Shown: positions 37,495 through 45,888 of the stretch, piece by piece
How the letters are laid out: each line of letters starts with the position of its first letter
Numbering within the stretch: position 1 is the stretch's first letter
From: Brevibacterium sp. 'Marine'
Lineage (GTDB): Bacteria > Actinomycetota > Actinomycetes > Actinomycetales > Brevibacteriaceae
Assembly (NCBI RefSeq): GCF_012844365.1
Contig: NZ_CP051626.1
Location: 1,302,001 to 1,366,000, forward strand
Direction: 5' to 3'
DNA: 64,000 nt
The notes under the pieces: model-generated
Seen by the model: only the letters and a program-made list of their open reading frames with translations
Told to the model about the DNA's origin: nothing
Databases searched by the model: none
Translations under genes and position numbers: made by a program

Positions 37495-38346
37495 TCAGTC
37501 GAAGACGACGGTGCGGTGGCCGTCCATGAGCACCCGGCCCTCCGCATGCCAGGCAACGGCCCGGGCGAGCACGGCCGCTTCGACGTCCTGACCGTGCCGG
37601 ACGAAATCGGCGATCGCCTGATTGTGATCGACGCGGGCCACATCCTGTTCGATGATCGGACCCTCGTCGAGGTCGCTCGTGACGTAGTGGGCGGTCGCCC
37701 CGATGATCTTCACACCCCGGGCATGGGCCTGATGGTAGGGCTTCGCGCCCTTGAAGCTGGGCAGGAACGAATGGTGGATGTTGATGACCCGACCCTCGAG
37801 GCGGTCGCAGAGGTCGGGGGAGAGGATCTGCATGTACCGGGCCAAGACGATGAGTTCGACATCGAGGTCGTCGACGAGAGCCGAGAGCCTCGCCTCGGCA
37901 TCGGCCTTCGTGTCCCGCGTGATCGGAATATGGTGGAAATCGTGGCCGTGGAACTCCGCGAGCGGACGCAGGTCGTCGTGGTTGCCGGCGACGCCGACGA
38001 TGTCGATCGGCAGCTGACCGGCCGAATGCCGGAACAGCAGAGTGTTGAGGCAGTGCGCGGCCTTGGACACCATGATCAGTGTGCGGGTCCTCTTCTCCAC
38101 CGGCTGCAGACTCACGGTCATCGCGAACCGGGGAGCCACCTCGGCGAGGGCGTCTTCCACGGGCTGGGCGGTGGTCCCCGCCGGCGTCGAGAATTGGACG
38201 CGCAGGAAGAACTGACGCGAATCGGGGGAGGAGAACTGCTGCGATTCGGTGATGTTGCCGCCGAGGCCTGCGAGCACCCCGGTCACGGCATGGACGATGC
38301 CGGTCGAATCGGGGCAGGTGACTCTCAGGATCCATTCGCAGCTCAT
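37495..38346 (-). CDS. purU: Formyltetrahydrofolate deformylase
   Basis: 283 aa. N-terminal ACT domain (ILRVTCPDSTGIVHAVTGVLAGLGGNI), then a formyltransferase-like catalytic domain. That domain has the catalytic Asn-His-Asp set, visible as NIHHSFLPSFKGAKPYHQA and TAHYVTSDLDEGPIIEQDV. It hydrolyses 10-formyl-THF to THF and formate, balancing one-carbon pools. glyA and folD, also one-carbon genes, lie divergently next to it. Confidence 0.95.
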   Translation of the reverse strand: MSCEWILRVTCPDSTGIVHAVTGVLAGLGGNITESQQFSSPDSRQFFLRVQFSTPAGTTAQPVEDALAEVAPRFAMTVSLQPVEKRTRTLIMVSKAAHCLNTLLFRHSAGQLPIDIVGVAGNHDDLRPLAEFHGHDFHHIPITRDTKADAEARLSALVDDLDVELIVLARYMQILSPDLCDRLEGRVINIHHSFLPSFKGAKPYHQAHARGVKIIGATAHYVTSDLDEGPIIEQDVARVDHNQAIADFVRHGQDVEAAVLARAVAWHAEGRVLMDGHRTVVFD

Positions 38347-38353
38347 GGTCTCG

Positions 38354-38359
38354 ATCCTA
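38354..38359 (-). promoter_or_regulatory. -10 hexamer of a likely leaderless purU promoter
   Basis: On the minus strand TAGGAT, then 7 bases, then ATG 38346. No ribosome site. Confidence 0.45.
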
Positions 38360-38436
38360 ATCGGTGGCTGCGCTCAACGCCCACTCCGAGTCGGCATCCG
38401 AATGGCGGTCGCGGCCCCGGAAGCCGGCGATGTCGC

Positions 38437-38445
38437 TGTTAGCAT
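38437..38445 (+). promoter_or_regulatory. Extended -10 promoter candidate of glyA
   Basis: TGTTAGCAT fits TGnTAnnnT. The expected start is near 38452, about 64 bases before the ATG. The leader does not match a ZTP, THF or glycine riboswitch that I can recognise. Confidence 0.45.
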
Positions 38446-38515
38446 TGGTGCCGGGTGACGGCCGCAGTATGCGCGTTGCTTCGCTCCCATCATCGGATGC
38501 CACAGGAGAGTACTC

Positions 38516-39790
38516 ATGACCGAAAACTCGATGCAGGCCTCGCTTGCCGACATCGACCCGCAGATCGCCGAAGTCCTCGATCTCGAGCTGGGCCGCCAGC
38601 GGTCGACGCTTGAGATGATCGCCTCGGAGAATTTCGTCCCCCGCGCCGTGCTGGAAGCACAGGGGTCGGTGCTGACGAACAAGTACGCCGAGGGCTATCC
38701 CGGCAAGCGCTACTACGGCGGCTGCGAATACGTCGACGTGGCAGAGAACCTCGCCATCGACCGCGCCAAGAGCCTCTTCGGGGCCGACTACGCGAACGTC
38801 CAGCCCCACTCCGGTGCCTCGGCCAACGCCGCAGTCATGCACGCTCTGGCCCGTCCGGGTGACAAGATGCTCGGCCTGTCCCTGGCCCACGGCGGACACC
38901 TCACCCACGGCATGAAGATCAACTTCTCCGGGCGTCTCTACGACGTCGCCTCCTACGAGGTCGACCCCGACACCTATCGCATCGATATGGACAAGGTGCG
39001 CGAGACGGCTCTCGAACACCGCCCCGACGTCATCGTCGCCGGCTGGTCGGCCTACCCTCGTCAGCTGGACTTCCAGGCTTTCCGCGATATCGCCGACGAA
39101 GTCGATGCCAAGCTGTGGGTCGATATGGCCCACTTCGCTGGGCTCGTCGCCGCCGGTCTGCACCCGAACCCCGTGCCGTTCGCCGATGTCGTGTCCTCGA
39201 CAGTGCACAAGACGATCGGCGGACCTCGCTCCGGTTTCATCCTCGGCAAGGAGGAGTACGCGAAGAAGCTCAACTCCGCTGTCTTCCCGGGCCAGCAGGG
39301 CGGACCGCTCATGCACGTCGTCGCTGCCAAGGCCGTGGCCTTCAAGCTCGCCGCCTCCGCCGAGTTCAAGGAACGTCAGGAACGCACCGTCCGCGGTGCT
39401 CAGATCCTGGCCGACCGTCTGCTGGCCTCCGATGTCGCCGAAGCCGGGGCCACCGTGCTCACCGGCGGCACCGATGTCCACCTCGTGCTCGTCGACCTGC
39501 GCAACTCGGCCCTCGACGGACAGCAGGCCGAGGATCTTCTCCACGCGGTCGGCATCACCGTCAACCGCAATGCCGTGCCGTTCGATCCGCGCCCGCCGAT
39601 GGTCACCTCCGGCCTGCGCATCGGCACCCCGGCACTGGCCACCCGCGGTTTCGGGGACAAGGAGTTCACCGAGGTCGCCGACGTCATCGCCGAATCGCTC
39701 AAGCCCGGCGCCGACGTCGAAGCGCTGGCTGCCCGCGTGAAGAAGCTCAGCGACGACTTCCCCCTCTACGATGGACTGGAGCAGTACTGA
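38516..39790 (+). CDS. glyA: Serine hydroxymethyltransferase
   Basis: 424 aa, CAGGAGAG before the ATG. Conserved [20 protein letters not shown], the PLP lysine in [17 protein letters not shown], and [22 protein letters not shown]. It interconverts serine and glycine, loading THF with a one-carbon unit. The stop overlaps the folD start (TGATG), so the two steps of the folate cycle are coupled. Confidence 0.99.
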   Translation: MTENSMQASLADIDPQIAEVLDLELGRQRSTLEMIASENFVPRAVLEAQGSVLTNKYAEGYPGKRYYGGCEYVDVAENLAIDRAKSLFGADYANVQPHSGASANAAVMHALARPGDKMLGLSLAHGGHLTHGMKINFSGRLYDVASYEVDPDTYRIDMDKVRETALEHRPDVIVAGWSAYPRQLDFQAFRDIADEVDAKLWVDMAHFAGLVAAGLHPNPVPFADVVSSTVHKTIGGPRSGFILGKEEYAKKLNSAVFPGQQGGPLMHVVAAKAVAFKLAASAEFKERQERTVRGAQILADRLLASDVAEAGATVLTGGTDVHLVLVDLRNSALDGQQAEDLLHAVGITVNRNAVPFDPRPPMVTSGLRIGTPALATRGFGDKEFTEVADVIAESLKPGADVEALAARVKKLSDDFPLYDGLEQY

Positions 39791-40671
39791 TGAGCGCACA
39801 GATTCTCGACGGCAGAGCCTGCGCGAAGCAGATCAAGGACGAACTCACCGAGGCGGTGGCGACCCTGGCCGAGTCCGGGATCGTCCCGGGCCTCGGCACC
39901 GTCCTGGTGGGGGAAGACCCCGGGTCGAAGTGGTACGTCGCGGGCAAGCACCGTGACTGCGCCGAGGTCGGGATCCAGTCGATCCGCCGTGACCTTCCGG
40001 AGTCGGTGAGCCAAGATGAGCTGTTGGCTGTCATCGACGAACTCAACAGCAATGACGAGTGCACCGGCTACATCGTGCAGCTGCCGCTGCCGGATCACAT
40101 CGATACGGACACGATCCTCGAGGCGATCGACCCGGCCAAGGACGCCGACGGACTGCATCCGACGAACCTCGGACGTCTCATGCTCAACGTCAACTCGGAG
40201 ATCACGACCCCGCTGCCGTGCACTCCGCGCGGGGTCATCGAACTGATCTCCCGCAACGGCATCGAACTGGCCGGCAAGCACGTCGTCGTCATCGGCCGCG
40301 GGGTCACCGTCGGCCGTTCGATCGGGTCGCTGCTGACCCGACGTGAGCACAATGCGACGGTGACTCTGACACACACCGGCACCCGCAACCTCGACGAGCT
40401 GCTGGCTCAGGCCGATGTCATCGTTGCGGCCGCCGGTGCCGCTCGCATCGTGAAGGCGGAGGCGGTCAAGCCCGGCGCGATCGTCCTCGACGTGGGTGTC
40501 TCGCGGGAGACGGACCCGGAGACGGGGAAGTCGAAGATCGTCGGAGACGTGGATCCGGCGGTCGCCGAGGTGGCGTCCTGGGTCTCACCGAACCCGGGAG
40601 GCGTCGGTCCGATGACCCGAGCCCTGCTGCTCAAGAACGTCGTCGACACCGCCCAACGCTCAACCACCTGA
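39790..40671 (+). CDS. folD: Bifunctional methylene-THF dehydrogenase/cyclohydrolase
   Basis: 293 aa from ATG 39790, overlapping the glyA stop. Contains the catalytic Lys region ([21 protein letters not shown]), [11 protein letters not shown], and the NADP-binding [18 protein letters not shown] with [17 protein letters not shown] at the end. It oxidises 5,10-methylene-THF to methenyl-THF and hydrolyses it to 10-formyl-THF, the substrate of PurU. A long perfect palindrome follows the stop. Confidence 0.98.
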   Translation: MSAQILDGRACAKQIKDELTEAVATLAESGIVPGLGTVLVGEDPGSKWYVAGKHRDCAEVGIQSIRRDLPESVSQDELLAVIDELNSNDECTGYIVQLPLPDHIDTDTILEAIDPAKDADGLHPTNLGRLMLNVNSEITTPLPCTPRGVIELISRNGIELAGKHVVVIGRGVTVGRSIGSLLTRREHNATVTLTHTGTRNLDELLAQADVIVAAAGAARIVKAEAVKPGAIVLDVGVSRETDPETGKSKIVGDVDPAVAEVASWVSPNPGGVGPMTRALLLKNVVDTAQRSTT

Positions 40672-40679
40672 CCCCAATT

Positions 40680-40737
40680 ACTACCTGACGGCGGCCCAGC
40701 AACCTCGCGCGAGGTTGCTGGGCCGCCGTCAGGTAGT
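40680..40737. repeat. Intact copy of a REP-like palindrome, also a bidirectional terminator
   Basis: A 58-bp perfect inverted repeat: ACTACCTGACGGCGGCCCAG begins the left arm and the centre is CCTCGC/GCGAGG. It lies between the convergent folD and GNAT genes. The same sequence, with few changes, is the insertion site of the IS110 element (44401-45857), and a decayed copy lies at 57438-57503. Confidence 0.9.
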
Positions 40738-40775
40738 TCTGGGAGGTCTAGTTCAGGGAGGTCGTTGCCGGGTGA

Positions 40776-41264
40776 TCAGTCGTCGGAGAACTTGAGTTCG
40801 AAGAAGACGCGGGGGTTGCCGGGGCCGGCATAGTCCTCGATGAGCTCACCGCTGAAGCCCATGGAGGAGTGGAAGGAGATCGCACCCGACGACTCCGGCA
40901 TCGTCGTCGCCTGCACGGAGGAGACCCCGAGCTGACGCGAATGGTCGATGAAGTGCTTGTAGAGGTGACGGCCGATTCCCTGGTGACGGAAGTCCGAACG
41001 CGCTGCCACCAGGTGGATGTACGCGGGACCGTCATGGGGAATGACGCCGAGCAGGTAGCCGACGATCTCCGAACGATAGCGGGCGACGAGTCCTGAGGTC
41101 ACGAACTGCCGGAACCAGTAGGCGTCGTGGTCACCGCTGAGATCACGGTCTCCCCAGAAGTTCGCCTGGGCATCGAGCAGGAATTCGCGCATCTCGCGGG
41201 CGTCGACCTCATCGAGCGGACTGATGCTCAGCTGCTCGGTATCGATAGTTTCGTCAACGGCCAT
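40776..41264 (-). CDS. GNAT-family N-acetyltransferase
   Basis: 162 aa from ATG 41264, which has AGGAGG 7 bases upstream. The acetyl-CoA-binding motif A is clear: IHLVAARSDFRHQGIGRHLYKHFID, followed by SVQATTMPESSGAISFHSSMGF. The substrate is unknown. A TAGAGT-type -10 (minus strand 41301-41296) lies in the 86-base gap to the divergent xth. Confidence 0.85.
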   Translation of the reverse strand: MAVDETIDTEQLSISPLDEVDAREMREFLLDAQANFWGDRDLSGDHDAYWFRQFVTSGLVARYRSEIVGYLLGVIPHDGPAYIHLVAARSDFRHQGIGRHLYKHFIDHSRQLGVSSVQATTMPESSGAISFHSSMGFSGELIEDYAGPGNPRVFFELKFSDD

Positions 41265-41337
41265 TGCGCCTCCTGATGTGTTCGTGCTTACCCTCACTCT
41301 ATAACGCCCTGTTCCGGAAGAATAGAGCGCTCCATGT

Positions 41338-41343
41338 CATCAT
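41338..41343 (+). promoter_or_regulatory. -10-like hexamer before xth, possible leaderless start
   Basis: CATCAT, 7 bases, then ATG 41351. No ribosome site. The same CATCAT lies 6 bases before the trpS ATG. Confidence 0.3.
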
Positions 41344-41350
41344 AGATCAC

Positions 41351-42166
41351 ATGATTCGGATTGCTTCAGTCAACGTCAACGGAGTCCGCGCAGCATGGCG
41401 AAAGGGGATGCCCACCTGGGTCGATGCCGCGAAACCGGACTTCATCACCCTCCAGGAGGTGCGCGCCGCGAACGATATCGCGCACAGCGTCCTCGCCGAC
41501 ACGGGCTACACCACGATCAGCCATGATGCCGAGGCCAAGGGCCGAGCCGGCGTCGCCGTGATGGCCCGCTGCGAACCCGAGTCGGTGCGTGAAGGACTCG
41601 GCGATGACGGGTACTTCGATCGGGCCGGACGGTGGGTGGAGACGGACTTCCGCCTCGGTGACGGTTCGCTTCTCACCCTCGTGTCCGCCTACGTCCATTC
41701 GGGTGAGGCCGACACTCCCAAACAGGACGACAAGTACCGGTTCCTCGACCGGATGATCGAACGTATGCCGCAGCTGGCCGAGACGGCGGACCATGTGCTC
41801 ATCACCGGCGACCTCAATGTCTGCCACACCGAGCGTGATCTGAAGAACTGGAAGGCCAACCGGAAGAAGTCAGGATTCCTGCCGGAGGAACGCGCTTACT
41901 TCGACAGGTTCTTCGGTGAGATCGGATATGTCGACGTCCACCGCACACTCAGCGGCGACGTCGACGGACCCTATACCTGGTGGTCGATGCGCGGTCAGGC
42001 CTTCGACAATGACACCGGGTGGCGCATCGATTACCAGATGGCCACTCCTGCCCTCGCCGATGTCGCGGTCACAGCCACCGTGGACAAGGCCGACAGTTGG
42101 GCCGAACGCTGGTCGGACCACGCCCCGCTGGTCATCGACTACGACCTCCCGGCCGTCAAGGCCTGA
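41351..42166 (+). CDS. xth: Exodeoxyribonuclease III (AP endonuclease)
   Basis: 271 aa from ATG 41351, the first Met that starts the conserved [18 protein letters not shown]; the upstream in-frame part has no homology-like sequence. Exo III motifs: TLQEVRA (metal Glu), [17 protein letters not shown] (Asp and Asn), TPALADV and the final SDHAPLVI with the catalytic His. It cleaves abasic sites in base-excision repair. Confidence 0.95.
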   Translation: MIRIASVNVNGVRAAWRKGMPTWVDAAKPDFITLQEVRAANDIAHSVLADTGYTTISHDAEAKGRAGVAVMARCEPESVREGLGDDGYFDRAGRWVETDFRLGDGSLLTLVSAYVHSGEADTPKQDDKYRFLDRMIERMPQLAETADHVLITGDLNVCHTERDLKNWKANRKKSGFLPEERAYFDRFFGEIGYVDVHRTLSGDVDGPYTWWSMRGQAFDNDTGWRIDYQMATPALADVAVTATVDKADSWAERWSDHAPLVIDYDLPAVKA

Positions 42167-42182
42167 CCGGGCCGTATTCGTC

Positions 42183-42247
42183 GGCCCGCAGGCAGATTTC
42201 GCCGAGGCGGCTCCCCGAGATCTGCTCGTCGACGGAGCCTGCGGGCC
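42183..42247 (+). terminator. Hairpin between xth and trpS
   Basis: GGCCCGCAGGC (42183-42193) pairs with GCCTGCGGGCC (42237-42247). The interior holds a smaller GCAGAT/ATCTGC pair that competes with the outer stem and a GCCGAGGCGG motif. Likely the xth terminator. A second stem CAGGCC-GGA-GGCCTG lies at 42292-42306. Confidence 0.6.
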
Positions 42248-42330
42248 GGTCCCGAGTCTGCTGCCCGGGACGTCAGTATGATCCCCGACACCAGGCCGGA
42301 GGCCTGATCGGTCCCCGGCAGGTGAGATGG

Positions 42331-42336
42331 CATCAT
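42331..42336 (+). promoter_or_regulatory. -10-like hexamer before trpS, possible leaderless start
   Basis: CATCAT, 6 bases, then ATG 42343. The nearest purine-rich stretch is 16 bases from the ATG, too far for a ribosome site. Confidence 0.3.
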
Positions 42337-42342
42337 AGGACT

Positions 42343-43341
42343 ATGACGAACTCTTCACAGCCGCGCACTGTCTCAGGTATCCAAGCCACCTCCGATTCCC
42401 TTCATCTCGGCAACTACATCGGAGCCCTGCAGCAGTTCGTGACTCACCAGGAGTCGCACGATGCCTTCTACTTCATCGCGAATATGCACGCGATCACCGT
42501 CGAGCAGGATCCGGCAGAGCTGCGGGAACGCACGCTGCGCACGGCCGCGCAGTTCATCGCCGCCGGTCTCGATCCGGAGAAGTCGACGATCTTCGTCCAG
42601 TCCCAGGTGCCTGCCCATCCGCAGCTGTCCTGGGTGCTCGAGTGCACCACTTCGATGGGTGAGGCGAGCCGGATGACCCAGTTCAAGGACAAGTCCGCGA
42701 AGCAGGAGCATGTGTCCCTGGGGCTGCTCACCTACCCGGCGCTGATGGCTGCTGACATCCTGCTGTACAACCCGCAGCTCGTTCCCGTCGGTGAGGACCA
42801 GCGTCAGCACCTCGAGCTGACCCGCAACCTCGCCGAACGGTTCAACTATCGTTTCGGCAAGACCTTCACCGTCCCCGAGGCGCAGATCCTCAAGGCGACC
42901 GCGAAGATCTACGACCTGCAGAATCCGGGTGCGAAGATGTCGAAGTCCCAGCCCAGCCCGCAGGGCCGCATCGACATCCTCGACGACGCGAAGGCACTGA
43001 CGAAGAAGATCAAGTCCGCGGTGACCGATGACGGAACCGAGATCGCCTTCGACCCGGAGAACAAGCCGGGAGTGTCGAACCTGCTGACGATCTACTCATC
43101 CCTGACCTCGCGTCCTGTCGACGATATCGTCGCCGAATATGCAGGGAAGATGTACGGTCACCTCAAGGTCGACCTCGCCGAGGTGGCCGTGGAGACCCTG
43201 ACGCCGGTGCGGGAGCGTACGGTGGAACTCCTCGAAGACCGAGCGCAGCTGCAGACGATCCTCGACCGCGGGGCGGAGAAGGCCAGCGCCATCGCTGAGG
43301 CGACACTCCGCGATGTCTATGACAAGATCGGCTTCATCTGA
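42343..43341 (+). CDS. trpS: Tryptophanyl-tRNA synthetase
   Basis: 332 aa, start chosen at ATG 42343 where the class I fold begins. HIGH-like [13 protein letters not shown] and KMSKS-like [11 protein letters not shown] are both intact, with [22 protein letters not shown] between. It charges tRNA-Trp. The DUF2183 gene starts 2 bases after its stop. Confidence 0.98.
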   Translation: MTNSSQPRTVSGIQATSDSLHLGNYIGALQQFVTHQESHDAFYFIANMHAITVEQDPAELRERTLRTAAQFIAAGLDPEKSTIFVQSQVPAHPQLSWVLECTTSMGEASRMTQFKDKSAKQEHVSLGLLTYPALMAADILLYNPQLVPVGEDQRQHLELTRNLAERFNYRFGKTFTVPEAQILKATAKIYDLQNPGAKMSKSQPSPQGRIDILDDAKALTKKIKSAVTDDGTEIAFDPENKPGVSNLLTIYSSLTSRPVDDIVAEYAGKMYGHLKVDLAEVAVETLTPVRERTVELLEDRAQLQTILDRGAEKASAIAEATLRDVYDKIGFI

Positions 43342-43343
43342 TC

Positions 43344-44393
43344 GTGGCGAAGAAGAAACCCGAGGACGGACCGCTCAACCTCACACCGGACATGCTCCAC
43401 ACCGCTGCGCGGGTGGAGGATCGGTTCAACGGCTGGATCCAGAATCGGGCCACCGATCACGCCTACCATCGCACCGTCATCGCCTACGACACATACGGTG
43501 GGACGGGTTGGGTGCGGGTGCTAGGACGCCTGGTGCTCACCCCGAACGGACAGCCGGCCGCCGACGTCCACGCGAGCATCCGTGGATGGAAGTCCTTCGT
43601 CAGCGTGCCTCTGCCCAATGACACCGCCTGGGTGCGTGTCAATGACGAAGAGCATATGGTCACCTCCGATCGCGGAGGCATCATCGACACCGTCATCCCC
43701 GGATACTTCGAACCGGGGGAGACGGAGATCGAACTGTGGACCGACGGTTCGCTCGTCGATTCCGCGGCCGTGCGCATCATCGGCGAGGACTCGACCTTCG
43801 GCATCATCTCCGATATCGACGACACGGTCATGGTCACCTCTCTGCCGCGTCCCTTCCTCGCAGCGTGGAACACCTTCGTCCTCAGCGAGCATGCGAGGTC
43901 CCCGGTGGCGGGAATGGCCGTGCTCTATGACCGGATCACCTTCATGCGGCCGGACACTCCGATGGTCTACCTGTCGACAGGTGCATGGAATTCGGCGCTG
44001 ACGCTCAAGCGCTTCCTCTCCCGCAACCTCTACCCGATGGGTCCGCTGCTGCTCACCGACTGGGGGCCGACGACGACCCGGGTGTTCCGGTCGGGCAAGG
44101 AGCACAAACGCAATTCGCTGGAACGCCTGGCCAGGGAGTTCCCGTGGATGAAGTGGCTGCTCATCGGAGACGACGGGCAGAACGATGAGGAGATCTACGG
44201 AGAGTTCGTCGAGAACCATCCGAAGAACGTCGCCGCCGTCGCGATCCGGCAGCTCACCGTCGGTGAGGCGGTGTGGGCCGGCGGCCGGTCGAAGCGTCAC
44301 GGTCGCGGCCAAGGTGTGCCGTGGATCTATGCCCCCGACGGCGCCGGCTTGGCCTCCCGCCTGACCGAACGCGGAATCATCTCGACCATCTGA
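43344..44393 (+). CDS. DUF2183 (App1-type) phosphatase domain protein
   Basis: 349 aa, GTG start 2 bases after trpS. The C-terminal half has the App1/DUF2183 signature: GIISDIDDTVMVTSLPRP with the catalytic DxDDT at about residues 157-161. VYLSTGAWNSALTLKRFL and the HAD-like WLLIGDDGQNDEEIYGEF follow. Fungal App1 is a phosphatidate phosphatase. Bacterial homologues are mostly uncharacterised, so the substrate is open. Confidence 0.85.
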   Translation: MAKKKPEDGPLNLTPDMLHTAARVEDRFNGWIQNRATDHAYHRTVIAYDTYGGTGWVRVLGRLVLTPNGQPAADVHASIRGWKSFVSVPLPNDTAWVRVNDEEHMVTSDRGGIIDTVIPGYFEPGETEIELWTDGSLVDSAAVRIIGEDSTFGIISDIDDTVMVTSLPRPFLAAWNTFVLSEHARSPVAGMAVLYDRITFMRPDTPMVYLSTGAWNSALTLKRFLSRNLYPMGPLLLTDWGPTTTRVFRSGKEHKRNSLERLAREFPWMKWLLIGDDGQNDEEIYGEFVENHPKNVAAVAIRQLTVGEAVWAGGRSKRHGRGQGVPWIYAPDGAGLASRLTERGIISTI

Positions 44394-44400
44394 ACGAAAC

Positions 44401-44461
44401 CTCAATTGCTACCTGACGGCGGCTCAGCAACCTCGCGCGAGGTTGCTGAGCCGCCGTCAGG
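44401..44461. repeat. Left part of the REP-like palindrome, split by the IS110 element
   Basis: Left arm 44401-44436 starts CTCAATTGCTACCTGACGG and the right arm 44437-44461 ends GCCGCCGTCAGG. The missing last 11 bases (TAGCAATTGAG) are found at 45847-45857, beyond the element. Confidence 0.9.
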
Positions 44462-44476
44462 ATCCTTCTATGTCGG

Positions 44477-45544
44477 TCAAGCGGCTTGACCGATCGGGTT
44501 CGTGGCCTCGAGAATCCGATACACCGAACGGGCCAAACTACGCTTCATACACCGGATCGTCTCCTTCTTCGTCTTCCCCTCACTCAGCCGTCTAGCCATG
44601 TACGCCTGGGACTTCTTATGGTGAGAAAGCCGCGTGACTGCCACCATGTACAACGCAGAATTCAACCGACGATCACCACTGCGATTCAGCCGGAACCTCA
44701 CCACATTCCCCGACGACGCCGGTATCGGACAGACCCCCGCCAACTTCGCGAACGCAGCCTCGGAACGCACCCGCCCATGATGCGACCACGCCAGGTAGAA
44801 CACAGCCGCAGTGATCGGACCGATCCCCGGCTCAGCCAGCAACGCCGCCCCCGGACTGTCCTTGACCAAGGCCTCGATCCGGGCGGCGTAGTCCTTGATT
44901 TCGGCATCGAGCTCGACGACACGTTTGGCTAACCGGATGGCTTCCCGACGAGCCTCGGTCAGTGCCACAGACTCGTCCCTGATCCGCCACTTCGCCACCG
45001 TCTGAATCGTGACGACAGACAATTTCCGACGCGCATCGACACCGAGGTCATGACCACGCAACAGCGCAGTGAGCGCATTGATCGTCCGGGTCTTCTCCCG
45101 AGTCATGGACTCCCGCGCCTTGACCAGGATCCGCAGTCCCTGACGCGGCCCATCAGCCTGCCGGGGAAACCGCAGCCGCGACTCATCCAGCGACAGGACC
45201 GCGCCAGCGATCCGTCGGGCATCGATCCGGTCGTCCTTGCCCGTGGCATGCCGGTCGCGAGCATTCATGCTGGCAGCCTCGGCGACCGTGTACCCGGCCT
45301 CGGCGACATGATCGGCCAGGATCGCCCCGTACGTGCCGATACCCTCGATCACCCACAGGGTCTCAAGGTCCCCGCCGGTACGACGCCCGGCCCACGTCAG
45401 GGCTCGTTTGATGCCGGCTTTTGTCGTCGGGAACGTGGCAGTATCGATGTGCTCACCAGACTTGGTGAGGACACTGTAGACGTGGTTCTTCGCGTGGGTG
45501 TCGACGCCAACGACAAACGCGTATAAATGCGAGATGATAGTCAT
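44477..45544 (-). CDS. IS110-family transposase (DEDD recombinase)
   Basis: 355 aa, complete. The N-terminal RuvC-like domain shows the acidic residues in VVGVDTHAKNH, LWVIEGIGTYG and GKDDRIDARRIA. A coiled-coil-like region precedes the C-terminal Tnp20-type domain (LLAEPGIGPITAAVFYLAW). This carries the catalytic Ser region IPASSGNVVRFRLNRSGDRRLN. All motifs are intact, so the enzyme may be active. IS110 enzymes are guided by an RNA that pairs with both target and donor DNA. Confidence 0.95.
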   Translation of the reverse strand: MTIISHLYAFVVGVDTHAKNHVYSVLTKSGEHIDTATFPTTKAGIKRALTWAGRRTGGDLETLWVIEGIGTYGAILADHVAEAGYTVAEAASMNARDRHATGKDDRIDARRIAGAVLSLDESRLRFPRQADGPRQGLRILVKARESMTREKTRTINALTALLRGHDLGVDARRKLSVVTIQTVAKWRIRDESVALTEARREAIRLAKRVVELDAEIKDYAARIEALVKDSPGAALLAEPGIGPITAAVFYLAWSHHGRVRSEAAFAKLAGVCPIPASSGNVVRFRLNRSGDRRLNSALYMVAVTRLSHHKKSQAYMARRLSEGKTKKETIRCMKRSLARSVYRILEATNPIGQAA

Positions 45545-45845
45545 GACGGTTCGTGCTTCTCCTGTGTCGGAACGGATGAGGTCCGACCGTCGAACGGTCG
45601 GCTCCGGTCCGGGAGATAGTCACGTCGAAACACCACTGTGATGAGTCACGTTCGGTCAGGAACGGACAACCTTCTGATCAAGTTATCGATGTGGGCCGAG
45701 CCGGTGCCGACCGCCCACCAATCATCAGACAGATCCCGACGAGGACATCGTTGGAGTCAGTAGCAATTAGAGTCATGATGATCGATGGGACGGTCAGTTC
45801 CTACTCTGCCAGCCAGTCCCAGACCAGCCACTATCAATACTCACA
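45545..45845 (-). ncRNA. Putative bridge RNA region of the IS110 element
   Basis: Noncoding end upstream of the transposase. On the minus strand, CTAATTGCTACTGAC (45770-45756) copies the target site except for one missing C. Further along, GGATCTGT (45736-45729) exactly copies the predicted circle junction. The order, target guide first and donor guide second, matches the known bridge RNA of IS621. A short GACG at 45738-45741 (plus strand) could be the right-target guide. RNA boundaries are not determined. Confidence 0.6.
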
Positions 45846-45846
45846 G

Positions 45847-45857
45847 TAGCAATTGAG
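45847..45857. repeat. Right end of the split REP-like palindrome
   Basis: TAGCAATTGAG, preceded by G at 45846, completes the arm that begins CTCAATTGCTA at 44401. Confidence 0.85.
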
Positions 45858-45888
45858 GGTGAGGTGGTCTTTGAGGCGCTCGGTCGGG

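Larger units (their letters stand above)
44462..45845 (-). mobile_element. IS110-family insertion sequence inserted in a REP-like palindrome
   Basis: About 1384 bp. The ends are set by the repeat: 44401-44461 plus 45847-45857 rejoin to a perfect palindrome with two 36-bp arms. There are no terminal inverted repeats and no clear target duplication, as expected for IS110. The transposase gene nearly fills one end (15 noncoding bases). The other end is 301 bases of noncoding DNA upstream of the gene, the layout of the IS110 subgroup that encodes a bridge RNA there. The only possible shared core is 2 bases: GG in the target and AG in the predicted circle, giving the observed GG and AG junctions. 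Confidence 0.85.

Noticed and set aside
38390..38515. ZTP, THF or glycine riboswitch before glyA
   Set aside because: The conserved cores of these classes are not present; only an extended -10 promoter is supported.
42167..42342. T-box leader for trpS
   Set aside because: No T-box sequence or specifier stem is visible; the hairpins look like an xth terminator, and trpS seems to start close to its ATG.
45756..45857. A second IS end or a tandem duplication marked by two TAGCAATT sequences (45761 and 45847)
   Set aside because: Only the copy at 45847 continues as GAG and completes the palindrome arm. The copy at 45761 lacks one base and diverges at once, which fits a guide sequence better than an end.
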